Source: UBA2040 sp041674745 (GTDB lineage Bacteria; Bacteroidota; Bacteroidia; Flavobacteriales_D; Crocinitomicaceae). Taken from it: a stretch of 64,000 bases of DNA. Under the pieces are notes generated by a model. That model searched no databases, was not told where the DNA came from, and saw nothing but the letters and a program-made list of their open reading frames with translations. Shown one piece after another: positions 25,537 to 33,973 of this stretch. Numbering within the stretch: the stretch's first letter is position 1; every line of letters begins with the position of its first letter. The stretch lies in contig JBAYVD010000009.1 in the NCBI GenBank assembly GCA_041674745.1, positions 1 through 64,000 of the forward strand. The letters are read 5' to 3'. The position numbers and the translations under genes were made by a program.

Positions 25537-27252
25537 ATGAGCAAAAACAACTACATCCTATTTCTAGTTTTTGTGGCATTGCTTTCGGCATGTGGCACAA
25601 AGAAAAATGGAGAAAATCCGACGGATAAGGTTTTTTCCAAAGCGGATTATGCCTACATCGAAAAGTTTCACGAAGCCATTCGATTGAAGACGAAAGGTCA
25701 AATCGACGAATCTATTTTGGGTTTTGAAGCGTGTTTGGCCATGCGACAAAATGACGATGCTGTTTATTTTGCCTTATCAGAGTTGTATTTGATGAAAGGC
25801 AACGAACAAAAATCAGGTGAAATGATCCAAAAAGCGGCCAAGTTGGATCCAAAAAACTTGCATTATTCGACGGAGTTAGCCTACTATTTTGCCGAAAAAA
25901 ATCAATTTCCGGAGGCGATTGCTCAATTTGAAAAGTTGGTAAAAGCGCAACCAAGAAATCCCGAAGTTTTGTATCCCTACGCCGAATGTTTGGTGCGTGC
26001 TGGCAAAACGCAAGAGGCGATTAATCAATTGAATAAAACGCAAGATCAAATTGGATTAATTCCGGATATATCTATCCAAAAATTTCAATTGTATCTAAAA
26101 TTGAAACAAGAGAAAAAAGCGATGGAAGAATTGGAAATCGCACGAGTGATGTATCCTGAAGACCCACAATTACTTTCCACTTTGGTGGATTATTATTTCA
26201 ATTCGAAACAGGAAGCAAAAGGTATAAGTACACTAGAGGATTTGGCCAAAGCCGATCCAGAAAACGGGCGCGTTCACTTATTCCTAGCGGATGTTTATCG
26301 TCAAAAAGGGGAAACAGAAAAATATTATCCAGAATTGAAAAAAGCATTCCTGGGTCAAGGAGTTGACGATGATACCAAAACAAAAGTATTGCTATCGTTA
26401 CAATCACCAAAAATGGATCCTCGGGCCATGGAATTGGCTGAGATTTTCGTTGCAGAAAATCCCGAATCAGCAAAAGCGCATTCTATTCTTGGAGATTATT
26501 ACCTAGAAATGGAAAAGGACGACGAGGCTTTGGTTCAGTACAAAAAAGCCTTGGAGTTTGAGAAAAACGCACAGTCTCTATGGAATCAAGTAATGATCAT
26601 GGAATACCAAACACAGAAATTCCAAGAATTGGCGGAAGATAGCAAAGAAGGATTGAAATATTTCCCCAATGCCCCCTCTTTTTATTTGCTGAATGGTGTT
26701 GGAAATATTCAAACGAAAAAATACGATGAAGCCATCGCTATTTTGGAAATTGGACAAGAATTGGTGGTAAATGACAAACCGCTTTTGGGCGAGTTTTATG
26801 GTCAATTGGGTGAAGCCTATTTCGGGAAAAAGGATTTGAAAAAAGGGAACGAAAGCTATACAAAAGCGATGGAAAAAGATCCCTACAGCACCTTGTTGAT
26901 GAACAATTACGCTTTCCGTTTGGCGAGCGAAAAATTGGATTTGAACAAAGCAGAAGGCCTGATCAAAAAAGCGAACGAAAAGTCACCCAATCAATTGCAA
27001 TTTTTGGATACCTATGGATGGGTTTTGTTTCAAAAAGGAGATTTCCAAAATGCAATTACGTACTTCGAAAAAGCATTTGCGATTGATGATGAAGACCGAT
27101 TGGTAACCGAACATTTAGGAGATGCCTCCATTCAGTTAGGCAAAAGTGAGGATGCTTTAAAATATTGGAAAATAGCTAAAATGCTGGGTTCCACAAATAA
27201 AAACCTCGATCTTAAGATGGAGAAATTGAAATATTATGAACCAGTTTTTTAA
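25537..27252 (+). CDS. TPR-repeat lipoprotein
   Basis: 571 residues starting with a lipoprotein signal peptide (lipobox LLSACG, lipidated Cys near residue 19). About 12-14 tetratricopeptide repeats follow along the whole length (YFALSELYLMKGNEQKSGEM, GRVHLFLADVYRQKGETEKY, LDTYGWVLFQKGDFQNAITY). It is likely a periplasm-facing outer- or inner-membrane lipoprotein scaffold. The start codon follows the previous stop directly and the 3' end overlaps the next gene by 17 bp. It is thus locked into an operon with DUF4292 and EnvC-like genes, suggesting a shared envelope function. Confidence 0.9.
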   Translation: MSKNNYILFLVFVALLSACGTKKNGENPTDKVFSKADYAYIEKFHEAIRLKTKGQIDESILGFEACLAMRQNDDAVYFALSELYLMKGNEQKSGEMIQKAAKLDPKNLHYSTELAYYFAEKNQFPEAIAQFEKLVKAQPRNPEVLYPYAECLVRAGKTQEAINQLNKTQDQIGLIPDISIQKFQLYLKLKQEKKAMEELEIARVMYPEDPQLLSTLVDYYFNSKQEAKGISTLEDLAKADPENGRVHLFLADVYRQKGETEKYYPELKKAFLGQGVDDDTKTKVLLSLQSPKMDPRAMELAEIFVAENPESAKAHSILGDYYLEMEKDDEALVQYKKALEFEKNAQSLWNQVMIMEYQTQKFQELAEDSKEGLKYFPNAPSFYLLNGVGNIQTKKYDEAIAILEIGQELVVNDKPLLGEFYGQLGEAYFGKKDLKKGNESYTKAMEKDPYSTLLMNNYAFRLASEKLDLNKAEGLIKKANEKSPNQLQFLDTYGWVLFQKGDFQNAITYFEKAFAIDDEDRLVTEHLGDASIQLGKSEDALKYWKIAKMLGSTNKNLDLKMEKLKYYEPVF

Positions 27253-28045
27253 GGCTTTTCTTATTGTTTCTTTGGTCATCACTGGTTGTGCAAGAAAAAT
27301 GACCGAGACTGACTTTGTGAAAGTGAAGCGCGTAAACAAAAATGTGTTAATGAATTCCATGGACAGCTTATCCAAAGTGCGTCCATCGTTTTTCTATTCA
27401 AAAATTTCCACCAAATTTGTTGATACCACGAGAAGTATATCCTTCAAAACATCCTTGCGGATGAACATTGATACGGCAATCAATACAATCATTACCTATG
27501 CCGCTATTCCAATTGTAAACGCATTAATTACGAAAGATAGTTTAACTGTGGTCAACAAACGAGACAAATGTGTTTCTCGTGCAGACATGGCCTATATCAA
27601 AGACAATTTTGGAGTGGATTTTTCTTTTCGCAATATTGAAGAATTATTGTTAGGAATTCCCTTGGATTACGACACGACACAAAAATATTTTCAAATTCAT
27701 GAACCGTATCGGTATGTGATTTCTTCTCACCGAAAACACAAATTGAAAAAAGCAGATCGCTTGGAAAGGCAGGAAAATGACGTTGCCATAAAGTACTTTT
27801 TATCCAATGATACCAAGCAATTGCAAGGAATGGAGATACTCAGCCCAAGTGATACTGCAAGTATTTATGTGAATTATGAAAGCCGACAATTGGTTGGCAA
27901 TATGAATGTGCCGGAAAAAGTTACTATACGGGTTATCACCGCAAGGAATAACCTTTTTATATCTCTTTCGTATGACAAAGTAGAGGTCAACGAACCTCAA
28001 CCTTTGTATTTTATTGTACCGGAAGGCTATGAAGATTGCGAATAA
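27236..28045 (+). CDS. DUF4292 family lipoprotein
   Basis: 269 residues with lipobox VITGCA (Cys ~18). The body matches the DUF4292 pattern of Bacteroidota: SKISTKFVDTTRSISFKTSLRMN, ITYAAIPIVNALITKDS, NIEELLLG, then YVNYESRQLVGNMNVPEK. The alternating strands resemble LolA/LolB-like half-barrels, so carrying or binding a hydrophobic ligand is possible (inference). The function is not established. It overlaps both neighbours (17 bp each) in the dut-to-envC operon, an order I recall from other Flavobacteriales. Confidence 0.8.
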   Translation: MNQFFKAFLIVSLVITGCARKMTETDFVKVKRVNKNVLMNSMDSLSKVRPSFFYSKISTKFVDTTRSISFKTSLRMNIDTAINTIITYAAIPIVNALITKDSLTVVNKRDKCVSRADMAYIKDNFGVDFSFRNIEELLLGIPLDYDTTQKYFQIHEPYRYVISSHRKHKLKKADRLERQENDVAIKYFLSNDTKQLQGMEILSPSDTASIYVNYESRQLVGNMNVPEKVTIRVITARNNLFISLSYDKVEVNEPQPLYFIVPEGYEDCE

Positions 28046-29360
28046 ATTTCTTTTCTTGTTTTTTATCCTGTTCAGCTCACTGCTGTTCGGGCAAAGTTCA
28101 GCCGAAAAATTAAAAAAAGAGCAAGATATTCTAGCCCGAAAAATTGCCAACACGAAGCTATTGCTGGACAAGACCAAAAGCAATTCAGCTGCCACCTTGA
28201 ACGAATTGAAGCTGATTGATAACCAGGTTCGAAACCGGGAAGAATTGGTGCAGAATTTTGACAAACAAATTCGAAATGCGGATGTCACGATTGTCCAAAA
28301 AGATCAACAAATCAAAGATTTAGTAAAACGATTGGCGTCCTTGAAGGAGCAATACCGCCAGCTGGTCATCTATGCCTACAAACACCGGAATAAATACGGG
28401 AAATTGATGTTTATCTTTTCATCTGATTCTTACTTCGAGGCGATCAAACGAAACAAATATCTGGAGAAGATGGCCGATGTGCAAAAAAAGCAATTTGTCA
28501 TTATCCGTCAACACCAAGGTTTGATTTCGAAAGAAATTGAGGATGTTAAAAAGCAAAAGAATGAAAAGTTAGTCGTGCTCACCGAGAAGAAAAAGGAAAA
28601 AGAAAGCATTCTTGCCGACAAACAAAAACAAGAAGAAGTTTACAAAAAATTCAAACTTGACGAGGACCGATTACTCGCCGAATTGAAAGCCGATGAAAAG
28701 AAAAAACAAGCCATCAGCAATGAAATTGAAGCTGCGATTCGTCGGGAGATAGCATTAGCAGAAGCGAAACGTAAAAAAGCAGAAGCAGCTGCCGCAGCGA
28801 AAGCAGCCGCCGCTGCCAAAGCTGCCGAAAAGGCCGCTGCTGAAAAGAAAAAAACCACCAATACCAGCAAGCCAGAAACGCCGGCTCCGGAAAAAACAAT
28901 CGCTTTCAAAGAAACATCGGAATCGGTTATTGTAGACAAGAACTTTGTTTCCAACAAAGGGAAATTGCCTTGGCCAGTGGAAAAAGGAACAGTAACCGAA
29001 TTTTATGGGAAAAATGCGCATCCCACCTTTGAGAATGTATTTACCAACAACAATGGTATTGATATTTCTGCGCCCAAATTTTCGGAAGTTCGGGCCGTGT
29101 TTGAAGGCGAAGTAACAAGTGTTTTAAATATCCCAGGAGCGGGCAAGGTTGTCATTCTGAAACATGGCAACTACCGAACAGTATATAGTAATTTACAGAA
29201 TACCTATGTCAACGTAGGGGATAAAATTAACATCAAACAAGCCATCGGATCACTGTTCGTCAAACCAGACAATGCTGTTTCTGTGTTGCACTTTGAGGTG
29301 CATTTGGTAGCAGGAGGAGGCGTACAAAGTTTGAATCCCGTACTATGGATTAGCCGGTAA
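28029..29360 (+). CDS. EnvC-like murein hydrolase activator (degenerate M23/LytM)
   Basis: 443 residues from the ATG at 28029, overlapping the previous gene by 17 bp. A signal peptide (ending LLFGQ) is followed by a long coiled coil (~20-260, including an Ala/Lys-rich stretch of KAEAAAAAK type) and a C-terminal LytM/M23 domain (~320-443). The zinc ligands are lost: the usual HxGxD reads NNGID and the usual HLHFE reads VLHFE. This is the pattern of EnvC, which does not cut peptidoglycan itself but activates cell-separation amidases. A periplasmic division role is therefore likely. Confidence 0.85.
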   Translation: MKIANKFLFLFFILFSSLLFGQSSAEKLKKEQDILARKIANTKLLLDKTKSNSAATLNELKLIDNQVRNREELVQNFDKQIRNADVTIVQKDQQIKDLVKRLASLKEQYRQLVIYAYKHRNKYGKLMFIFSSDSYFEAIKRNKYLEKMADVQKKQFVIIRQHQGLISKEIEDVKKQKNEKLVVLTEKKKEKESILADKQKQEEVYKKFKLDEDRLLAELKADEKKKQAISNEIEAAIRREIALAEAKRKKAEAAAAAKAAAAAKAAEKAAAEKKKTTNTSKPETPAPEKTIAFKETSESVIVDKNFVSNKGKLPWPVEKGTVTEFYGKNAHPTFENVFTNNNGIDISAPKFSEVRAVFEGEVTSVLNIPGAGKVVILKHGNYRTVYSNLQNTYVNVGDKINIKQAIGSLFVKPDNAVSVLHFEVHLVAGGGVQSLNPVLWISR

Positions 29361-29362
29361 GT

Positions 29363-30220
29363 TTATTTTTTTTGAATTCGAATCAAATCACCGAAATACA
29401 ATTCTTTTCCGGTAGTGGTTTTCATCCAAAGTTCAGTGCAAACTTCAGCTCGTTTACCGAAAATACGTTCCGCAATTCGTTGGGCATCCCCCAATTTTAA
29501 ACTAGGGCTGTACGTATTTAAGACCAACCAACCTTTGCGGTTCAAAATGGTATGAGAAGTACGAATAAGATCTTCGATTTTATCTTCCAATTTCCATTTT
29601 TCGCCTTTGGCACCAATTCCCCAAGCAGGTGGATCCATTTGAATCATTTCATAGCGATTGCCTCTTTTTTCCTCTCGTTGCGCAAATTTTAATGCATCTT
29701 CCAACACCCATTTTACATCGGTGAGTTGAGACAATTCCATATTTACTTTGGCCCATGAAATCAATTGTTTCACAGAATCCACATGAAATACTTCTGCATG
29801 GGTTTTCTTCGCAAAAAGGGAGGAGGCGCCAGTATAGGCGAACAAGTTCAAAAAACGACTTTCAGAATTCAACTCGCTTTCTAAAAAAGACCAGTTGATG
29901 AATTGTTCCGGAAAAAGTCCGATGTGTTTGAATTGGGTCAATTCCAATTGGAAGGTCAAGGCTTCAGTCTTCATTTCCCACTTTTTTGGCGCAGGATTGA
30001 GATTTTGCCAAGTTCCTTTTTGACTGGTTTTTTCCTTGAATTTCCAATGGGCTTGTTTTTCCCATTCGGTAAAAGGAATTTCCGATTTGAAATACGCTTG
30101 ACGTTCCGGCCGGATAGTGATGACATCACCCCAACGTTCTAATTTTTGACTACCGCCGGCATCAATCAATTCGTAATTCTCGCAAAAATCGGCGTAGATT
30201 CGGTTGGTTTCTTTCGCCAA
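29363..30220 (-). CDS. Class I SAM-dependent methyltransferase (RlmI-like)
   Basis: 285 residues. The C-terminal Rossmann methyltransferase fold has FLNLFAYTGASSLFA (motif I, SAM binding), VFHVDSVK, and MDPPAWG, the DPPxxG motif of RlmI/RlmK-like rRNA (cytosine-5) or related methyltransferases. The N-terminal part is beta-rich. No PUA domain is evident, so RNA is a likely but unproven substrate. The start is TTG at 30220, only two bases after the TAA of the preceding gene, pointing to coupled translation. No in-frame ATG occurs before residue ~80. It converges on the envC-like gene with a 2-bp gap. Confidence 0.82.
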   Translation of the reverse strand: MAKETNRIYADFCENYELIDAGGSQKLERWGDVITIRPERQAYFKSEIPFTEWEKQAHWKFKEKTSQKGTWQNLNPAPKKWEMKTEALTFQLELTQFKHIGLFPEQFINWSFLESELNSESRFLNLFAYTGASSLFAKKTHAEVFHVDSVKQLISWAKVNMELSQLTDVKWVLEDALKFAQREEKRGNRYEMIQMDPPAWGIGAKGEKWKLEDKIEDLIRTSHTILNRKGWLVLNTYSPSLKLGDAQRIAERIFGKRAEVCTELWMKTTTGKELYFGDLIRIQKK

Positions 30221-30222
30221 AA

Positions 30223-30804
30223 TTAACGAGATCTAGGTGTTTTTTTTCTTCCACCGGTCATTTGCGCCATGCGCATTTGATTTTTGGAAGGAGCAGCTTG
30301 CAATTGTTTTTGCATCGATACAATTTGATCGCGCATCACACCCGTTGTATCGAGTTTTTTCGCTTCTGCTAACAAAGAAACAGCTTCCGCTTTCCGACCG
30401 GTTTGAGCACAAATACCAGACAAATGCATTCTGGCTACGGCATTGTCTTGTCCGGTGCGTAAACCCAGTGATAAAGCTTTGCGCAACATCGTTTCACTTT
30501 TGGCGAAGCCAAACTCTTGTGTATTCAAAACAGCTTGGAGAAACAAAACATACGCATGTTGCTTTCTAGGCATGAATTGCGGGTGCGTTATCTTGTTCAT
30601 GTAGTATTTCGCTTTGTCTGTATTACCCAAACGCATTTGGTTCAATGCAAGGATCATATTTTCATTTCGGAAGAAAGTCAAACCAATAATGGCCGTCACT
30701 AAAATCATTACGATGCCCCATCCCCAATAGCCTGTGGCAAAAAGGTAAACGGTGAAAAACAAAGACAAAAGGGCAATCGTGCATCGAAGAATAAATCGAA
30801 TCAT
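30223..30804 (-). CDS. Small membrane-anchored TPR-like protein
   Basis: 193 residues with two N-terminal membrane segments (FILRCTIALLSLFFTVYLF and WGWGIVMILVTAIIGLTFF). A cytoplasmic helical-repeat domain follows (~48-165) with TPR-like periodicity (NQMRLGNTDKAKYYMNKI, LSGICAQTGRKAEAVSLLAE), then a basic tail (GGRKKTPRSR). Related proteins are widespread in Flavobacteriales without assigned function. It is co-transcribed with the downstream methyltransferase and probably with ridA, 12 bp upstream. Confidence 0.75.
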   Translation of the reverse strand: MIRFILRCTIALLSLFFTVYLFATGYWGWGIVMILVTAIIGLTFFRNENMILALNQMRLGNTDKAKYYMNKITHPQFMPRKQHAYVLFLQAVLNTQEFGFAKSETMLRKALSLGLRTGQDNAVARMHLSGICAQTGRKAEAVSLLAEAKKLDTTGVMRDQIVSMQKQLQAAPSKNQMRMAQMTGGRKKTPRSR

Positions 30805-30816
30805 TTTTTTATTAGT

Positions 30817-31239
30817 TTAAAGAGTTGCTATACATTTTAATTCAATGGCAATAGGCGTAGGAAGGGAATTGATCTCGACCGTTGTTCGACAAGGTAAATT
30901 GTCCTTGAAATATTCCGCGTAAACACGATTGTAAACAACGAAATCACGTTTCATGTTGACCAAAAATACGGTTACATCCACCAATTGATCCCAACTGGAA
31001 CCCGATTCTTCTAAAATGATGCGGACATTGTCAAAAACACTGCGGCATTGAGCTTCAAAATCGAATTCAATAAAATTTCCATTGTGGTCCAATTTCAAAC
31101 CGGGTACGCCAGAATCATTTGCATCTGAACCCGCTGTGCGCGGACCAACGCCCGATAAAAAAAGCAAACCGCCCGCTTTACGAGCGTGGGGATACAATCC
31201 TACTGGTTTTGGCGCTTTGTCGGTAGAAAATTTTTCCAT
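30817..31239 (-). CDS. RidA family protein, 2-aminomuconate deaminase-like
   Basis: 140 residues from the ATG at 31239; a longer frame to 31299 lacks family content. The RidA/YjgF fold is indicated by GLLFLSGVGPR, FDNVRIILEESGSSWDQLVD and the substrate-binding arginine in CRTTVEINSLP. IELKCIATL closes the protein. The opening PHARKAGGLLFLSGVGPR and the length resemble the 2-aminomuconate deaminase subgroup of the kynurenine pathway more than canonical RidA. No kynurenine genes lie nearby, so a general enamine/imine deaminase is equally possible. Confidence 0.85.
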   Translation of the reverse strand: MEKFSTDKAPKPVGLYPHARKAGGLLFLSGVGPRTAGSDANDSGVPGLKLDHNGNFIEFDFEAQCRSVFDNVRIILEESGSSWDQLVDVTVFLVNMKRDFVVYNRVYAEYFKDNLPCRTTVEINSLPTPIAIELKCIATL

Positions 31240-31254
31240 TTTGAAAGTTTTTTG

Positions 31255-31262
31255 CAAATATA
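31255..31262 (-). promoter_or_regulatory. Putative -7 promoter element of ridA operon
   Basis: TATATTTG on the minus strand matches TAnnTTTG, 15 bp upstream of the ridA ATG. The -33 position is not TTG. Confidence 0.45.
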
Positions 31263-31355
31263 AGCACTTCCAATGGATTCGTGACTTTTGGCCGTTCAAC
31301 TACCTTAAATTTGTGGTATTATTTTTGACTAGTCAATTTTACTTATTTTTGATTC

Positions 31356-32033
31356 ATGAAAACAATTCTAATTCTTTTTTCTACGCTGTTTTTATTCGGT
31401 TCTTGTATTGAAATCATTGACGATATTAGCATTAATGCAGATGGTTCAGGCACTTTTAAATACAACGTAAATTTGAGTGGTTCGAAGGTGAAACTCAATT
31501 CTGTTCTCGCATTGGATAGCTTGGATGGAAAAAAAGTTCCTTCGCGCAGTGAAATTCTTGCCCGAATCGATCATTTTAAAACCGTTTTTGAAAGTAAAGA
31601 AGGAATTAGTGAGGTGAATATTGAATCAGATTTGGATAATTACATCGTGAAATTGAGTTGTAATTTTAAAAATGTACATGCTTTACAAGAAGCTTTTTCG
31701 GAAACAATTCTTGAAGAAATGAAAGAAAGCAAAACGACATTGGAGAACAAGGGGGATTGGATTTCTTGGAATGGAGATGTTTTGTCTCGATCCATTCCCG
31801 AATTGACCGTGAAAAAAGCAAAAGAGCTTAAGCCGGATGAGGTAGATCTCTTAAAACAAGGAAATTACATTTCCATAACGCGTTTTAATCGACCGGTAAA
31901 AGAGTTTTCGAACGAGAATGCTGTTCTAGCAAAAAATAAATTGGCTGTAATGCTGAAGACGAACGCATATTCTTTGAGTCAAAACCCAAGTTTATTGGAA
32001 AATACCATTTATCTTAGTCCTTTAAAACCTTAA
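31356..32033 (+). CDS. Uncharacterised lipoprotein
   Basis: 225 residues with a lipoprotein signal peptide (lipobox LFGSC, Cys17). The start IEIIDDISINADGSGTFKYN resembles small periplasmic beta-rich proteins with a DGSG turn. No known domain is recognised. It is followed, on the same strand, by two further exported or membrane proteins of unknown function (gaps of 35 and 0 bp), which suggests a three-gene unit. Confidence 0.75.
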   Translation: MKTILILFSTLFLFGSCIEIIDDISINADGSGTFKYNVNLSGSKVKLNSVLALDSLDGKKVPSRSEILARIDHFKTVFESKEGISEVNIESDLDNYIVKLSCNFKNVHALQEAFSETILEEMKESKTTLENKGDWISWNGDVLSRSIPELTVKKAKELKPDEVDLLKQGNYISITRFNRPVKEFSNENAVLAKNKLAVMLKTNAYSLSQNPSLLENTIYLSPLKP

Positions 32034-32068
32034 GGTTGGTTTTTTAACCTTTTCAAGCATTTTTTATC

Positions 32069-33973
32069 ATGAAATTACTTTGTATTTCTGCGTTGTTGAC
32101 CTTTTCGATAGGCAGTTTTTATGGGCAAAAATCGGAAGATTTAATACCGGTTGATGCCGTTACTGTTTTTAGTTTGAACAACATTGCTTTGCTTCAAAAA
32201 GTCTCATTGGATGATTTGGTGAAATACGAGTTCATGGCAGAGTTGCAACAAGAATTGTTTGATGGTTCTACTTCGGGAAAATCGATCAAAGAATCGGGAA
32301 TTGATTTCAATCAAAAGCTAAATATTTATTACGGTAAAAATGACGATTACGAGGTAGCTGGATTCTCCTTTGGAATCAAAGATACCAATCAACTGTTTTC
32401 CGTGTTTGATGACTTCGACAAACAAGTTTCACCTTTGGAAAATGTGCACTACTATTCCAGTTATTTTAATCATTTGCTGATTCGAGGAAATACCGGGTTG
32501 TTGTTGCGGGTGGATCCAGTGAACACGAAAGTAAATGAATTAACGGATTCACTATGGCGAAGTTTAGGCAACAGTTACGTTCCGTATAATTATTCAGGTG
32601 AATATTATGACGAGGAAGAACCCGTTGAGGAATTGGAATACGTCGAAGAAGCGTGGGATGCTGATGAAGAGGAAACCAGTCAAGAAATATTTGATGTTGA
32701 GCAGGAGGTTGAATTAATTGCTGAAGGCGACGATTTCGTCTACGAAGAAGATTTGGTAACAAAGAATTACAATGAATTGCGCGATTCCGTTTATTCCAGT
32801 TTGCAACAGGATTATTTGAATAAAATCAGCGTTGATTTATTTGTAAACAATCGAAATCTTAAAAAAGAAGACAAAGATTTGGCAGCCTTGTTGGAACATT
32901 CTTCCGAAGGCGTTTTCTACCTAGATAATTCGCGTAACGTAATGAAAAGCCAGAGTTTCTGGTATTTCCAAGCAATGTTCCCTTCTCTCCATGACGAGAT
33001 GAAACAATTGTATTCGGGCAATAAGATCATGGGGGATTTGATTTTAAATGAATCATCCATTGAGGCAAAGATGACTGCCAATTATGGCGAAACATTGGGA
33101 GCTATCTACAAGGAGTTGAACGATTCCAAGTTCGATAAAAATGTAACGAAATATATTCACAAAAACAATTCGGCCTATTTCACGTACAATGTGAATTTAC
33201 GCAATGCGTATGAGAAAACCTTTGAAACCGTAATGCCGATGTTGCGTGACGAAAAAAACGCACGAATCGCAACCTCTGTGTTAACCATCGAACTGATGAA
33301 TGCGCTTATCGATAAAGATGCTCTTTTTGACACGTACCGAGGCAGTATGTTTGGAACCTTCAATGGCATAAAGAAAGTCATGGTGACACGAGTCGATTAC
33401 AGCTACGATGAAAATTTCAATTATTCAGAAACGGAAGTACAAACTGAGGAAGATATGCCCATTTTCACTTTGGGCTTCTCTACAAAACGCAATGATTTGC
33501 CTGATTTGGTGATGAAACAGCTTGCTAAGGCGACCTCCGAATTTAAAAATATGGGAGAATATTGGAAATTTGACAACGCTATTTTGAGTTCGCTTCCTTT
33601 GTACATCATCAACAAGAATGATTTATTTATTCTAACAAACGATGAGGATTTGGCAGTCAATCATTCCGATGGTTTTGGGGCGGATAAAATATCGCGTCAA
33701 CAAATTAAAAAAACCAAAAAATCAGGTTTTGTGTACGGTCAAATTGACTGGTCAAAAACCATTGCAGAATTGCCAAGAGGTATCTTTACCGAACAACAAA
33801 ATGAGTTGTTGGATGCGATGCGAGGTAAAACGGGTATGATGACGGTTACTTCCACAGCCACAACCACTACTTCTACCAGCTTTGATGTGAAATATGATTT
33901 CAACGGAACGTACGCTAGTCCAGGTCAGTACATACTTGATTTGGTGAACAGTCTGTATATCATAATGAAATAG
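32069..33973 (+). CDS. Uncharacterised secreted protein with acidic insert
   Basis: 634 residues with a signal peptide (ending GSFYGQ). The N-terminal part (LIPVDAVTVFSLNNIALLQK) and the alternating helix/strand organisation recall DUF4836-like Bacteroidota proteins (IP.DA..V..... K pattern), but this is only a suggestion. Residues ~180-229 form a very acidic low-complexity stretch (EEEPVEELEYVEEAW...), probably disordered or cation-binding. The C-terminal part includes a Ser/Thr run (TVTSTATTTTSTSF). No membrane anchor or sorting domain is seen, so it is likely periplasmic or outer-membrane associated. Its stop is immediately followed by the next start. Confidence 0.7.
   Translation: MKLLCISALLTFSIGSFYGQKSEDLIPVDAVTVFSLNNIALLQKVSLDDLVKYEFMAELQQELFDGSTSGKSIKESGIDFNQKLNIYYGKNDDYEVAGFSFGIKDTNQLFSVFDDFDKQVSPLENVHYYSSYFNHLLIRGNTGLLLRVDPVNTKVNELTDSLWRSLGNSYVPYNYSGEYYDEEEPVEELEYVEEAWDADEEETSQEIFDVEQEVELIAEGDDFVYEEDLVTKNYNELRDSVYSSLQQDYLNKISVDLFVNNRNLKKEDKDLAALLEHSSEGVFYLDNSRNVMKSQSFWYFQAMFPSLHDEMKQLYSGNKIMGDLILNESSIEAKMTANYGETLGAIYKELNDSKFDKNVTKYIHKNNSAYFTYNVNLRNAYEKTFETVMPMLRDEKNARIATSVLTIELMNALIDKDALFDTYRGSMFGTFNGIKKVMVTRVDYSYDENFNYSETEVQTEEDMPIFTLGFSTKRNDLPDLVMKQLAKATSEFKNMGEYWKFDNAILSSLPLYIINKNDLFILTNDEDLAVNHSDGFGADKISRQQIKKTKKSGFVYGQIDWSKTIAELPRGIFTEQQNELLDAMRGKTGMMTVTSTATTTTSTSFDVKYDFNGTYASPGQYILDLVNSLYIIMK

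Noticed and set aside
32028..32053. AACCTTAAGGTT palindrome and AAGGTT/AACCTT stem near the end of the 31356 lipoprotein gene as a terminator
   Set aside because: The stem is only six bp of weak pairs and the next gene on the same strand follows closely, so an attenuator or chance is as likely.
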